A stretch of DNA of 64,000 nt from an uncultured Draconibacterium sp. Lineage in GTDB: Bacteria; Bacteroidota; Bacteroidia; Bacteroidales; Prolixibacteraceae. Positions 63,107 to 64,000 of the stretch are shown in pieces (positions within the stretch are counted from its first letter, which is position 1; every line of letters starts with the position of its first letter). The stretch covers positions 248,001 to 312,000 of the forward strand of contig NZ_CAJXYQ010000004.1 in the NCBI RefSeq assembly GCF_913063105.1. Reading direction: 5' to 3'. The notes under the pieces are model-generated. The model was given only the letters and a program-made list of their open reading frames with translations. It was not told where the DNA came from and ran no database searches. The position numbers were made by a program, and so were the translations under genes.

Positions 63107-64000
63107 ATGTTACAACAAGCCATAAAAGATAAATTACAAGAAGTTTTCAGCCCGCTAAAAAACAATTACACCTTTCAGGTTGCAGTTGCTAACACTCATC
63201 CTGACAAAGCCCAGTTAACAGGTTTGTTGGAAGATGTAGCTGCTACCTCCGAAAAATTAACTGTAACTGTTGAAGACAAAGCAGGACTGGAATTCACCAT
63301 TTTAAAAAATGGGCAAGCCACCAATATTGTATTTCGTGCGGTGCCCAACGGACACGAATTTCCATCCTTACTAACCGCAATTTTAAACCTCGATGGTATT
63401 GGCAAGAACCTGCCGGACGAAGCAGTTGCCAACCAAATAAAAGGGCTAAAAGGCGAGATTGTACTTAAAAGCTACATTTCGCTTACCTGTACCAATTGTC
63501 CGGAAGTGGTTCAGGCACTGAATGTTTTAACAATCATAAACCCAAATGTTCGTCATGAAATTATTGACGGGCAAATTAACAAGCAGGAAGTTGAAGCAAT
63601 GGGAATACAGGCCGTTCCGACTGTTTATGCCAATGGCGAGCAGTTGCACGTTGGCCGATCTTCAATTGGAGAATTGCTGACAAAACTGGAAAAGCAAGTT
63701 GGCTCCGAGCCTGTTGAAAGTACTCCCGTTGAAAAAGAATATGATGTTGTAGTTGTTGGTGGAGGGCCTGCGGGTGTTTCTGCAGCTGTTTACTCCGCTC
63801 GAAAAGGTTTTTCGGTGGCTTTGGTGGCCGAGAAAGTTGGTGGCCAATTAAACGAAACCGTTTCAATTGAAAACATGATTTCGATTCCACAAACAACCGG
63901 AACAAAACTTTCGGCCGATTTAATGAATCACCTGCAAGACTACCCAATAGATGTGCTTGAAAACCGACGGGTGGAAAATGTGTCGTTAAAAAATGGATGG
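63107..64000 (+). CDS. ahpF: Alkyl hydroperoxide reductase subunit F (partial, cut by window end)
   Basis: The first 298 residues are present. An N-terminal double thioredoxin-like domain (about 1-200) has the active pair Cys128-x-x-Cys131 in LTCTNCPEVV, and QAVPTVYANGE is the cis-Pro end of that fold. The flavoprotein part starts near residue 210 with DVVVVGGGPAGVSAAVYSA, the FAD-binding motif. AhpF passes electrons from NADH to AhpC. No stop is reached within the window, and the full enzyme would be about 510-520 residues. The start ATG follows ahpC by 72 bp, with a stem-loop between. Confidence 0.96.
   Translation, partial: MLQQAIKDKLQEVFSPLKNNYTFQVAVANTHPDKAQLTGLLEDVAATSEKLTVTVEDKAGLEFTILKNGQATNIVFRAVPNGHEFPSLLTAILNLDGIGKNLPDEAVANQIKGLKGEIVLKSYISLTCTNCPEVVQALNVLTIINPNVRHEIIDGQINKQEVEAMGIQAVPTVYANGEQLHVGRSSIGELLTKLEKQVGSEPVESTPVEKEYDVVVVGGGPAGVSAAVYSARKGFSVALVAEKVGGQLNETVSIENMISIPQTTGTKLSADLMNHLQDYPIDVLENRRVENVSLKNGW

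Noticed and set aside
1..64000. Prophage, insertion sequence, rRNA or tRNA genes
   Set aside because: No transposase, integrase, capsid or rRNA-like segment was seen, and intergenic regions contain no tRNA cloverleaf that I can recognise by eye.

Overview
The window looks like a chromosomal segment of a Bacteroidota bacterium, probably of the Marinilabiliales/Prolixibacteraceae type. The lineage call is inference. It rests on a SusC/SusD pair, a type IX secretion (T9SS) sorting tail on a GH5 enzyme, LytTR/His_kinase two-component genes, a DUF4293 protein, promoters of the TTTG / TAnnTTTG type, and many lipoproteins and outer-membrane barrels. I see no rRNA, tRNA, CRISPR array, prophage or intact insertion sequence. 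The sequence starts in an intergenic region and ends inside ahpF.

Layout. 0.1-7 kb: a Tyr/Trp/Gly- then Ser/Arg-rich lipoprotein and a FadL-type porin (+), followed by a minus-strand group of Omp85-type barrel, lipoprotein, LytS-like sensor kinase and LytTR regulator. 7-18 kb: a small polysaccharide-utilisation locus with a GH109-type enzyme, a truncated SusD remnant missed by start-codon gene calling, an intact SusD/SusC pair behind a ROK regulator, and a divergent S1 sulfatase. This suits a sulfated, N-acetylhexosamine-containing glycan. 18-26 kb: a POTRA/Omp85-like barrel, then a minus-strand run of LysM/MltD-like protein, two SGNH hydrolase-like proteins and an MBOAT acyltransferase. The three junctions overlap or nearly touch, so this looks like an O-acylation unit. 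26-34.8 kb: a DPP-IV-type peptidase, a VWA protein, and a divergent ECF sigma operon with an anti-sigma-like protein, a secreted GH5 and a SIMPL protein. The VWA protein and the anti-sigma-like protein both carry the N-terminal module normally found on SusC.

34.8-46 kb: HAD phosphatase, AEC transporter, CobW-type GTPase, TauE/SafE permease, a serine hydrolase, glyA, a Met-rich small lipoprotein preceded by a GC-rich inverted-repeat element, and sucA-sucB. 46-53 kb: DUF4293, a sugar nucleotidyltransferase, GT2, a membrane protein, a Cof phosphatase, and the dapB-lepB-LapA-WbqC run. 53-60 kb: ThuA, small membrane and lipoproteins, a porin, a CarH-like MerR regulator with a B12-binding domain, an isoaspartyl peptidase and a BatA protein. 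60-64 kb: rocD, then divergent oxyR and ahpC-ahpF with a readable control region.

The best candidates for something not yet described are the MBOAT/SGNH/pseudo-transglycosylase unit (19994-26074) and the ECF sigma operon with SusC-like modules (28472-34803). The SusD remnant with three copies of a stem-loop plus box (8837-9660) and the 190-bp inverted-repeat element (41042-41231) are also worth checking. Starts were moved from the longest open frame to an internal ATG where a signal peptide or family start showed it. Family names rest on motif recognition by eye; no database search was run.
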